Assembly (NCBI GenBank): GCA_903844585.1
Contig: CAIMUD010000173.1
Coordinates: 1 to 5,725, forward strand
Direction: 5' to 3'
Length of the DNA: 5,725 nt
Source: an uncultured Actinomycetes bacterium
GTDB lineage: Bacteria > Actinomycetota > Actinomycetes > Nanopelagicales > Nanopelagicaceae
Under the pieces are notes generated by a model. That model saw nothing but the letters and a program-made list of their open reading frames with translations, did no database searches and was not told the origin of the DNA. A program made the translations under genes and the position numbers. Shown piece by piece: positions 1-5,653 of this stretch. The stretch's first letter is position 1. Each line of letters begins with the position of its first letter.

Positions 1-334
1 GCTTAAACGTTTCACGTATAAAAATATTCGGTTTTTTTAATTCATTAGATGAAGTGATATCTGTATATCCAAAAATTTCATCAATACTTTTTCTACCAGA
101 TGGAATTCCTAGCGTTTTCATTGATACATCAGCTCTTAGCTCTTGTTGCAAGTTATTGTCAATTGCGATGCAACGTTTTAGCTTTGATGCTTCATCTACT
201 TCATTTTGTGTTGAGCACAGGAAAACATCATGATTGCAAGTTCCGCAAAATTTAACTAACGGACTTGCAGTTGGAGTAAGTTCCTCCCAAGTTTTGTTGC
301 ACACAAACTCGAAGGCACATTTGATTTTTTTCAA
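1..334 (-). CDS. Cys-rich small-domain protein, N-terminal part (runs off left edge)
   Basis: An open frame of 111 codons runs without a stop from a TTG at 334-332 to the window edge. The TTG overlaps the TGA stop of the 95-residue gene upstream (TTGA), a typical sign of translational coupling. No in-frame ATG occurs before about residue 72, so TTG is the only start that keeps the N-terminal motif. The protein opens MKKIKCAFEFVC and shows Cys12, Trp16, the stretch LTPT at 19-22, a CGTC pair at Cys30/Cys33, Cys40 and Cys55. That spacing (W..LTPT, then CxxC, then V..C, then C) resembles small bacterial proteins with a probable zinc-binding knuckle at the N terminus, whose function I do not know. 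From about residue 60 the sequence is polar and unremarkable (GIPSGRKSIDEIFGY). The total length is unknown. A weak GGAT about 8-11 bases upstream is the only ribosome-binding candidate. The region is AT-rich compared with the operon to its right. Confidence 0.7.
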   Translation of the reverse strand, partial: MKKIKCAFEFVCNKTWEELTPTASPLVKFCGTCNHDVFLCSTQNEVDEASKLKRCIAIDNNLQQELRADVSMKTLGIPSGRKSIDEIFGYTDITSSNELKKPNIFIRETFK

Positions 335-618
335 TTTTCATCATCCATGCCAAATTTATTGGCTTTTGAGTTTGGCCAATCATCTGGCTTGTTGAAAACA
401 GCCCCCAACCCATTAGCTGTGCTGCCCATCCTGGTGCTGCCATCGGTGCTAAAGCTGCCCATCTGAGTGAACATAGATCCGTCTGATCCCACGGTAGTAG
501 ATCCCATACGGGTATAGGTGGTTCCGTCGCTGCTCACACTAGTTGTATCACTGACTCTCTGGATAGTTTCCCCTTCGCTGGACACTGCTAGTCGGCCTAA
601 AAGTTGCCAAAACGACAT
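331..618 (-). CDS. Small Ser-Asp-Gly repeat protein, function unknown
   Basis: This 95-residue protein has an ATG start backed by a clear ribosome-binding site (AGGAGA at 625-630, six bases upstream). It opens MSFWQLLGRLAV, a short amphipathic start without a credible signal peptide or membrane span. Residues 12-70 consist of about four degenerate units of 13-16 residues built on (S/G)SDG-x-x-(Y/F)-T-(R/Q)-MGS. The C terminus is a non-repetitive polar and acidic tail rich in Asn and Asp (about 71-95). Repeats of the form 'GSDGTTYTxxGxTT' occur in scattered bacterial hypothetical proteins; regular spacing of aromatic residues and glycines suggests a short beta-hairpin or beta-solenoid stack, which is inference. 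It lies 104 bases downstream of the WYL gene with its own promoter candidate, and its stop codon overlaps the next start, so it probably forms a small unit with the Cys-rich gene. No enzyme motif is visible. Confidence 0.72.
   Translation of the reverse strand: MSFWQLLGRLAVSSEGETIQRVSDTTSVSSDGTTYTRMGSTTVGSDGSMFTQMGSFSTDGSTRMGSTANGLGAVFNKPDDWPNSKANKFGMDDEN
409..585 (-). repeat. Degenerate tandem repeat inside the 95-residue gene
   Basis: Four protein-level units can be aligned: residues 12-26 (VSSEGETIQRVSDTT), 27-42 (SVSSDGTTYTRMGSTT), 43-56 (VGSDGSMFTQMGSF) and 57-70 (STDGSTRMGSTANG). The last unit lacks the three residues around the aromatic position, and the first is the most diverged. 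At DNA level the units are only loosely similar, so this is an old protein repeat under selection and not a recent slippage array. Confidence 0.65.
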
Positions 619-624
619 AATTTA

Positions 625-630
625 TCTCCT
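625..630 (-). promoter_or_regulatory. Ribosome-binding site of the repeat-protein gene
   Basis: AGGAGA on the minus strand, six bases before the ATG at 618. It is a near-perfect Shine-Dalgarno match and fixes the start of the 95-residue protein. Confidence 0.75.
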
Positions 631-643
631 GTAATCAATTTGC

Positions 644-673
644 ATAGTAATGGTTCGTAAGCTCATATATCAA
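644..673 (-). promoter_or_regulatory. Candidate sigma-70 promoter for the repeat/Cys-rich gene pair
   Basis: On the minus strand, TTGATA (668-673, five of six matches to TTGACA) is followed after 18 bases by TACTAT (644-649, four of six matches to TATAAT). Initiation near 637 would give a leader of about 19 bases carrying the AGGAGA site. It lies in the 104-base AT-rich gap after the WYL gene, where a separate transcription start is plausible. AT-rich DNA gives chance matches, so this is moderate evidence. I saw no hairpin terminator for the upstream operon in this gap, so read-through is also possible. Confidence 0.45.
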
Positions 674-722
674 ACTTAAATTAGTAGTTTTTACAAATTA
701 GAGAAAGTATCTGCAATTTAAA

Positions 723-1700
723 TTATTCAGCCTCTTCTTTGTCGTAGACTAATTTTGTTTCTAGTAATGAAGTTATTAGCTTTTCTTTAAATGACTTAGG
801 ACCTAAGACTTTTACGTCTGCTCCAAAAGCTAGTACGTCTGCGAGTAATTCCCGTTCATCTGAATATGGAACTTCCAAAGTCAATGAGCCGTCCTTATGC
901 ACTGTTATCTTTTGCTCAGGATGCCATTGTTCGTCTTGTACCCATCTTGCTCGCACTGGGGAAAACTTAAGCTTGGCCCAATTCTTGGCTTCACCTCCAA
1001 ATATTCCGTAGCCTGATTGCATGATGATTTTGATGTCCTTTTGACTGACGTCCTTCGTTGCAACATCAAGCATCTGGCACTCAGTAATAGCATCAACAGA
1101 AAAACTTAATAGTTTCTCGCGCTTATGGCACCAAGCATCTACATACCAATTGTCTCGGTAGTGGACAAGTTGCTGTGGGGAAATATCACGATCCGTGTAT
1201 TCATTTCGAGATCGGTTGAAGTGTTTAATCGTTAAACGTTTACGTTCAATAGTTCCTTGTGCAACCATTTGAAAATATTTGAGTTCTAGGCGTCGTTTAC
1301 CAGCGTGAACAGCTTTGACACGTTTACTCAAAGCCTCTGAATCTATGCCCTCAGCCTCTAAAATTTCGGACAAACGCTCTTGCAATGGAAGTAGCCGCGG
1401 CCCTAATAGACCGGGCTCAAGTTCGGTGATCATGTTTTGAATTGTCAGCAATGCCAGCAACTCTTTATGAGTGAACATGAGCCCAGGCAACTCGTAGGTG
1501 TTGTCTAGGTTTACGAGTTTGTAGGCGTTTTCAAACCGGTCGTAGTCGATGTGATAGTTGTATACATCGCGCATCTTGTCTAAGTCACGTTTAAAGGTGG
1601 CCTCTGAGATTTCGAGTTCGTCCAAAATCTCTTGCTTAGACAACAGACGCTTGCGTCTGAACATCGACTTGTACTGGTAGATCCGGTCAAATTGCGCCAT
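723..1700 (-). CDS. WYL-domain transcriptional regulator with N-terminal HTH
   Basis: A 325-residue protein of the usual length for HTH-WYL-WCX regulators. Residues 1-60 form a winged-helix DNA-binding domain (LLSKQEILDELEISEATFKR around 19-38, then a wing region ending YDRFENAYKL). Residues about 70-135 are a helical linker. The WYL domain follows: 142-212 contains IERKRLTIKHFNRS (151-164), an early beta strand with arginines, then YRDNWYVDAWC (181-191), in which WYV replaces the canonical WYL, and LLSFSVDAI. A WCX-type C-terminal domain covers about 223-312. Known WYL proteins bind nucleic acid or nucleotide ligands and often regulate phage-defence or DNA-damage genes, mostly as repressors. 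The ATG lies 11 bases after the vWA stop, and the stop codon TAG itself starts the Shine-Dalgarno (TAGGAAAT), which argues for co-translation. It is the last gene of the four-gene block, so autoregulation at the promoter near 3.9 kb is a reasonable inference. Confidence 0.9.
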   Translation of the reverse strand: MAQFDRIYQYKSMFRRKRLLSKQEILDELEISEATFKRDLDKMRDVYNYHIDYDRFENAYKLVNLDNTYELPGLMFTHKELLALLTIQNMITELEPGLLGPRLLPLQERLSEILEAEGIDSEALSKRVKAVHAGKRRLELKYFQMVAQGTIERKRLTIKHFNRSRNEYTDRDISPQQLVHYRDNWYVDAWCHKREKLLSFSVDAITECQMLDVATKDVSQKDIKIIMQSGYGIFGGEAKNWAKLKFSPVRARWVQDEQWHPEQKITVHKDGSLTLEVPYSDERELLADVLAFGADVKVLGPKSFKEKLITSLLETKLVYDKEEAE

Positions 1701-1711
1701 AGTTTTATTTC

Positions 1712-3028
1712 CTATTTTTGCGTGCGACGGCCTCTGCCCTCAGATACCTTCTTGCGTAAGAAAGAGGGCATCTCAACACTTTCAGTCTCATCCTTGCAGA
1801 ACAGCATCTCACTTCTTGCTACTAAACGCTGCATTGAGCGGGAGGCCGAAAAGTGGGCTTCCTTCATCATCATCTCCATATCTTCCTCCGCTAGGCGGTG
1901 CAAGACCTCCATTTTGGCCTTAAGCCATGGATGCTCTCCAAAACGGGCATCCATTTCAGCCATTTTGCGTCTTGTAGCCTCACGGTCGCCTTCACGGGCC
2001 ATTTTGCGCAGTTCCTCGGATGCCTTTGCAAACTCAAGTTCCAGCAATCTTCGGTCCGCCAGCTCATCAGCATCCATAGCGTTCCATAGAGCAGCCTCAA
2101 TAACCGGAAGCTGAAGCATAGGAGCTGTTTGCTCTAGGGTGTTTCCATCCATGTCCGTGCCAGATAGTGTCATGGCTAGTAAATCACGGGTAGAGCCGGC
2201 TGCACTAGGACTGATGTGTAAACGTACCCCCATCCATGCTTCTGATTCCCAAGCCAAATCATTGAGTCGGTAAGAGCCATCTGGGTTTTGTACGGCATTG
2301 CTAAGAACCTCGACTATCACTCCAGCTGCAGGGCTAAATTTAAGGCTGATCTTGCGCAAGTACATAGCTTGCAACAAGGACAACTCCTCTTCGAAGCTGT
2401 CATACAAATCTTCTGCCGTTTGGCCGTAATACTGCTGGCCACCCCCAGCGCGGGCCATGGCGTTCATTAAGTCTTCATTAAAACCTCGACCCAATCCCAC
2501 TGTGGTTGTACTTACGCCTTTTTGTAGCCAGCGTTTGCAGTGATCTTCAATCGTAGCGATATCTGTTTCACCACGGTTTGCTTGCCCATCAGAAAGCAAG
2601 ATCAAGCGTGATATGGCGCCGTCAGATCCACCTTCTAGTTGCTTGGCACCCGTTTCCCAGCCCGCAAAAAGGTCAGTGCTGCCGCCCTCAGTGACATGGT
2701 CGACTGCTCGCTGTATCTCCGTGACACTGGCTACTTTCCTCAGAGGCACTAGAACATCCGCCTTATCGTCATAGACCACTAAACTCATCTCGTCTTGCGG
2801 GGTGAGGTGATTAGCAATGTGCATTACACAGCGCAACGCCTCGGCCAAGGGTTGCCCGCTCATGCTGCCTGAACGGTCTACAACCAAGGCCAGACGCTTA
2901 GAGATATGGGCCTGCTTGATTTCTTCTACGCGATCGGGTGCTTGAACTCGAACCACGATATCTAAATACCCACCCTGAGCAGAAACAGCCGCTTTTCGCG
3001 GCGACAAAATGATCGTTGGCTTTTTCAT
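1712..3028 (-). CDS. vWA-domain protein with intact MIDAS, cytoplasmic
   Basis: A 438-residue protein. A short beta-rich lead (1-45) precedes a von Willebrand A domain at about 46-215. The metal-ion-dependent adhesion site is complete: DRSGS at 51-55 (Asp51, Ser53, Ser55), Thr118 in GGSTDL, and Asp147 in LLSDGQAN. Residues about 226-310 look like the beta-sandwich domain that follows vWA in several bacterial proteins. From 310 to about 400 the chain is helical and very charged, with Glu/Arg/Lys/Met-rich stretches likely to form a coiled coil or helical bundle. The tail is basic (LRKKVSEGRGRR). There is no signal peptide and no membrane span, so it should act in the cytoplasm, binding a partner through a metal bridge. 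The ATG is preceded by AAGGA six bases upstream and follows the 75-residue gene after 39 bases. In many systems such vWA proteins work with MoxR-type AAA ATPases; none is encoded in this window. The true partner may be the SprT protease or the small protein beside it. Confidence 0.9.
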   Translation of the reverse strand: MKKPTIILSPRKAAVSAQGGYLDIVVRVQAPDRVEEIKQAHISKRLALVVDRSGSMSGQPLAEALRCVMHIANHLTPQDEMSLVVYDDKADVLVPLRKVASVTEIQRAVDHVTEGGSTDLFAGWETGAKQLEGGSDGAISRLILLSDGQANRGETDIATIEDHCKRWLQKGVSTTTVGLGRGFNEDLMNAMARAGGGQQYYGQTAEDLYDSFEEELSLLQAMYLRKISLKFSPAAGVIVEVLSNAVQNPDGSYRLNDLAWESEAWMGVRLHISPSAAGSTRDLLAMTLSGTDMDGNTLEQTAPMLQLPVIEAALWNAMDADELADRRLLELEFAKASEELRKMAREGDREATRRKMAEMDARFGEHPWLKAKMEVLHRLAEEDMEMMMKEAHFSASRSMQRLVARSEMLFCKDETESVEMPSFLRKKVSEGRGRRTQK

Positions 3029-3067
3029 AGTTTTCCTTTAAGGTTGTTGTGGGGGTACTAAAACGAC

Positions 3068-3295
3068 TTATTCAGCTGTTACTGATTGAAGCCACGCAGC
3101 CATGACCTCCCGACGACTGCGCTTTCTTGGTATTGGCTTAATGCCAAACTCCATTTGCATATAGCGCTGAACGCCTATGACAATGGATGAGCTCGTCTTA
3201 GGAGCTGTAGACGGGTCAAAACCCGTTGTTCGTTGAATAGCTTGTGGACTGAGGTTCATAACAAGGCTAGAAATCCAAATCAGTACGATGGGCAT
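3068..3295 (-). CDS. Small basic protein of unknown function, coupled to SprT-like gene
   Basis: A 75-residue protein starting MPIVLIWISS and ending QSVTAE. The reading frame extends further upstream, to an ATG at 3349, but the start at 3295 is far better. It shares one base with the SprT stop (TGATG), and GGGAGGAG lies about five bases upstream, one of the strongest ribosome-binding sites in the window. The N terminus is hydrophobic for roughly 13 residues, too short for a secure membrane helix. The middle (NLSPQAIQRTTGF, about 14-26) could be a helix followed by a Ser/Thr/Pro loop. Residues 55-61 are strongly basic (PRKRSRR), followed by a helix ending MAAWLQS. It might be a small nucleic-acid or protein adaptor, but I recognise no family. 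Coupled translation with the protease suggests that both are needed in fixed ratio. Confidence 0.7.
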   Translation of the reverse strand: MPIVLIWISSLVMNLSPQAIQRTTGFDPSTAPKTSSSIVIGVQRYMQMEFGIKPIPRKRSRREVMAAWLQSVTAE

Positions 3296-3879
3296 CAAAT
3301 CTCCTCCCAATCGCCAAGTTGCTCCATTTCCACTTTGTCTTTTGGACAAATCGGTGGACCGTAAGAAAGGAACTTTTTAAACATCGGGACTTGATACCCG
3401 CATTTTTTGCATACCGCTCTTGGACGCGGACTACGTGAAACCTTTTGCATTGAAACTTTGAGCTTTTCATGAGGGTAGGGGCCAAGCTTGGTAAGTAGGT
3501 CAGTTAGAACAACTTTTAGCTCTGGACCTGCACCTGCACTTCTCATTGGACCTTTAAGACCCATCCTCAGTGCGATCTTTTTGAATTCTTTACCGTGCTT
3601 GTTCTGACAGTCATCCACAGCGTGTACTAGTTCGTGTACCAGGGTGTCGATAACGTCAAAAGCTTCACCCAGGGTGGGCGAGATGAAAATTTGATTAATC
3701 CCATTTACAGAACTCTTGGTAGACCAGCACTGACCAATGTGCCCACTGCGAACGCCTGTGCTAGTGAAGCCACAAGACACCTGACATGGAGGAACGACAT
3801 AATTCTTTTGCGCAAACATGGGGCGCAGCAATTCAATAGCAGCTAATAGCCAAGCCTCTCGTGTTGGGTGAGTTCGCAT
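3295..3879 (-). CDS. SprT-like zinc metallopeptidase with C-terminal zinc ribbon
   Basis: A 194-residue protein when started at the ATG at 3879. The catalytic motif is HELVH at 82-86 (zinc ligands His82 and His86, catalytic Glu83). A third ligand is likely at His95 in KHGKEFK, the usual position in SprT/Spartan-type proteases. The N-terminal part (THPTREAWLLAAIELLRPMF) is a helical segment, followed by VSCGF and GQCW strands. The C terminus carries a ribbon with Cys157 and Cys160 (CKKCG), then Cys178 in CPKD, where the expected fourth Cys is Asp181. Relatives of this family, such as eukaryotic Spartan, cut proteins crosslinked to DNA; bacterial members are poorly understood. A TTG at 3924 would add 15 residues, but it lies between the -35 and -10 boxes of the best promoter and lacks a Shine-Dalgarno, so the ATG is preferred, although it too has only a weak upstream site. 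It is the first gene of the operon. Confidence 0.87.
   Translation of the reverse strand: MRTHPTREAWLLAAIELLRPMFAQKNYVVPPCQVSCGFTSTGVRSGHIGQCWSTKSSVNGINQIFISPTLGEAFDVIDTLVHELVHAVDDCQNKHGKEFKKIALRMGLKGPMRSAGAGPELKVVLTDLLTKLGPYPHEKLKVSMQKVSRSPRPRAVCKKCGYQVPMFKKFLSYGPPICPKDKVEMEQLGDWEEI
3296..3310 (-). promoter_or_regulatory. Strong ribosome-binding site inside the end of the SprT-like gene
   Basis: On the minus strand GGGAGGAG sits about five bases before the ATG at 3295, in the last codons of the SprT-like gene (encoding WEEI). It decides the start of the 75-residue protein in favour of the overlapped ATG over the in-frame ATG at 3349. Confidence 0.75.
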
Positions 3880-3902
3880 AGAAAATGGTTTGTGGAACAG
3901 GG

Positions 3903-3931
3903 CATATAAGAATCCACTTTCCAAAGCTCAA
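3903..3931 (-). promoter_or_regulatory. Candidate sigma-70 promoter of the SprT-vWA-WYL operon
   Basis: On the minus strand, TTGAGC (3926-3931, four of six matches) is followed after exactly 17 bases by TATATG (3903-3908, four of six). Transcription would begin near 3896, leaving a leader of about 17 bases before the ATG at 3879. The element lies where a promoter is needed, and the same segment overlaps the inverted repeats at 3925-3949. The leader has no obvious Shine-Dalgarno. Confidence 0.5.
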
Positions 3932-3949
3932 GGCGTGAGCTAGCTAGCT
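3925..3949. promoter_or_regulatory. Two overlapping inverted repeats, possible operator
   Basis: AGCTCA and TGAGCT form a perfect six-base inverted repeat around a five-base centre (3925-3941). A second perfect 12-base palindrome, AGCTAGCTAGCT, follows at 3938-3949 and shares four bases with it. The first covers the -35 hexamer of the leftward promoter. A dimeric regulator bound here would block RNA polymerase. The obvious candidate is the WYL protein encoded in the same operon, which is inference. Confidence 0.4.
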
Positions 3950-3996
3950 GATCGTTCATCCAGTAACTAAATTGTGTATCCTTCTGATAACTGAAC

Positions 3997-4002
3997 AAAA
4001 GG
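3997..4002 (+). promoter_or_regulatory. Ribosome-binding site of the NERD-helicase gene
   Basis: AAAAGG, seven bases before the ATG at 4010. It is a modest match, but it supports this start, which gives the N terminus MAKVFPSGWRE. I found no convincing -35/-10 pair for this gene; TATCCT at 3977-3982 is the best -10 but has no good -35 partner. Confidence 0.5.
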
Positions 4003-4009
4003 CACCAAG

Positions 4010-5653
4010 ATGGCAAAAGTATTTCCCAGCGGCTGGAGAGAACTCAACCCACTTGCTGACATAGGCAGAGAGCTTGAGACGCTAGAGCTTCTAGGAAATG
4101 GGCTAGACGATAACTACACCGTTTATCACGGTGTTCATTGGACAAATATTGAAAGCAAGAACTACGCGATATACGGTGAGATTGACTTCGCGGTCATAGG
4201 CCCATCTGGAAAGATGCTTTTGATAGAGCAAAAGACTGGTTATTTAAAGGAAACAGAAGAGGGGCTTGAAAAAAAATACTCTGAAAAGTCCAAGAACGTT
4301 CCGTTTCAAATTGCTAGAAATGCCCACGGGCTTCAACACCGACTAAAGCAAGCACTTAAAGGTAACTCTGTATTCGTTGACTCCATACTTTACTGTCCCG
4401 ATTACAAAGTTAAGAAATTAGGGTCGGCTGGAATAGATCCAAAGCGGATAGTGGACTCCACACGTAAAGACCAATTAGTAGAAATTATTAAATCAATAAT
4501 TCCTCCGGAGGAAGCAAATACTCAAGTTCAAGACTTACTGCATCAATTCTTAAGTGATCTTTTGGAGATAGTTCCAGATGTCAATTCCGTTATCGGACAG
4601 ACAGACAAGATGTATACGCGCGTCTCGGGCGGATTGTCTGAGTGGGCACAAAAGATTGATTTTTCCCCGTTTCGACTAAGAGTCGTTGGAACTGCCGGAT
4701 CGGGGAAAACTCAACTGGCACTTTCAGCATATCGAGAGTCCATAAAGCAAGGCCGCAAACCTCTTTATGTTTGCTACAACCGCTCACTTGCAGATCACGT
4801 CGCAAAAGTTGCTCCCGAGGGTGGGCAAGTTACCGGTTATCACCAGCTAGGCGATCGTGTTGCTAAATTGCTAGGTGCTCCGATAGATCATCAAAAGCCT
4901 GGGCCTTTTAATCAAATGGAGTTGACTCTAGATAACTATCTTCCAACGGATGATCAAATGTTTGACGATTTAATCGTTGATGAAGGACAGGATTTCAAAC
5001 CTTCTTGGGCAGCAAATCTATTGCGTCTTTTGCGTCCAAACGGAAAGGCTTGGTGGCTTGAAGATCCACTGCAAAACGTCTACTCGAGAGAGCGTATGCC
5101 ATTTGATGGATGGGTAACTATCCGATCAGATGAAAACTTTCGCAGCCCAAAGCGTGTGCTAAGCGGTATTAACGAGATCCTAGCTCTTTCTCCCCCGATA
5201 GCTTCATCTAGTCCAATCGAGGGTGGAGATGTTGAAGTTCTAACCTATGAGAATCAAAGTGAATTGATTCCCAGGACCGTGGAAGCACTTGATCGAGCAC
5301 TGGAGCTTGGATTTGATTCAAACCATGTAGCGTTACTTTCCTTTAGAGGTCGCGAGAGTTCTGCTCTTACTCCTTTTACCCAGATCGGAAAGCATTTGCT
5401 CCGCTCTCCAATCCAAGGTAAGTATGATGAATTTGGAAATCCTGAATACTGTGATGGTGACATCACTACTGACTCGGTTCATCGATTTAAAGGACAGGCT
5501 GCACCTTGTGTTGTTCTAACGGAAATTGATTTTTCTCAATTAGATGAAAACTCAAAGATAAGAATTTTTGTAGGAGCTACCAGGGCCACTATGAAACTGA
5601 TTCTTGTGATTTCAAAGCGCTCACTTGATAATTTGCTCAGTAAAAATATTTGA
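4010..5653 (+). CDS. NERD nuclease-domain SF1 DNA helicase
   Basis: A 547-residue fusion. The N-terminal NERD domain (about 15-125) has Glu21, then GEIDFAVIG with Asp59, then LLIEQKTG with Glu73 and Lys75, the D...ExK arrangement of PD-(D/E)xK nucleases. A linker of about 100 residues follows. The helicase core has Walker A GTAGSGKT at 227-234, motif Ia YVCYNRSLAD (253-262), Walker B IVDEGQD at 322-328, motif III with LEDPLQNVY (350-358), motif IV NFRSP (376-380), motif V SVHRFKGQ (489-496) and motif VI FVGATRAT (520-527). All catalytic positions look intact. The helicase part is compact (about 320 residues), with little room for the large 1B/2B insertions of UvrD or Rep. Such proteins are predicted to unwind and cut DNA in the cytoplasm; related nuclease-helicase fusions act in phage defence. 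It is transcribed away from the SprT-vWA-WYL operon across a 130-base shared region. A role in repair or plasmid restriction is also possible. Confidence 0.92.
   Translation: MAKVFPSGWRELNPLADIGRELETLELLGNGLDDNYTVYHGVHWTNIESKNYAIYGEIDFAVIGPSGKMLLIEQKTGYLKETEEGLEKKYSEKSKNVPFQIARNAHGLQHRLKQALKGNSVFVDSILYCPDYKVKKLGSAGIDPKRIVDSTRKDQLVEIIKSIIPPEEANTQVQDLLHQFLSDLLEIVPDVNSVIGQTDKMYTRVSGGLSEWAQKIDFSPFRLRVVGTAGSGKTQLALSAYRESIKQGRKPLYVCYNRSLADHVAKVAPEGGQVTGYHQLGDRVAKLLGAPIDHQKPGPFNQMELTLDNYLPTDDQMFDDLIVDEGQDFKPSWAANLLRLLRPNGKAWWLEDPLQNVYSRERMPFDGWVTIRSDENFRSPKRVLSGINEILALSPPIASSSPIEGGDVEVLTYENQSELIPRTVEALDRALELGFDSNHVALLSFRGRESSALTPFTQIGKHLLRSPIQGKYDEFGNPEYCDGDITTDSVHRFKGQAAPCVVLTEIDFSQLDENSKIRIFVGATRATMKLILVISKRSLDNLLSKNI

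Noticed and set aside
252..443. A 63-codon minus-strand frame that straddles the end of the repeat-protein gene and the start of the Cys-rich gene
   Set aside because: It overlaps two better frames out of register, has no ribosome-binding site, and its translation shows no domain; the Cys-rich frame stays open to the edge and has a motif pattern.
1632..2114. A 160-codon plus-strand frame antisense to the vWA and WYL genes
   Set aside because: Its Ser/Arg-rich translation is what the reverse of a Glu/Ala/Lys/Arg-rich helical coding region gives; no start signal or motif.
3296..3349. Longer start (ATG at 3349) for the 75-residue protein
   Set aside because: It would overlap the SprT-like zinc ribbon by 54 more bases, while the ATG at 3295 has a strong ribosome-binding site and the stop/start overlap.
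3950..3991. Promoter for the NERD-helicase gene
   Set aside because: TATCCT (3977-3982) and TGATAA (3985-3990) are possible -10 boxes, but neither has a -35 hexamer with more than about three matches at the right distance.
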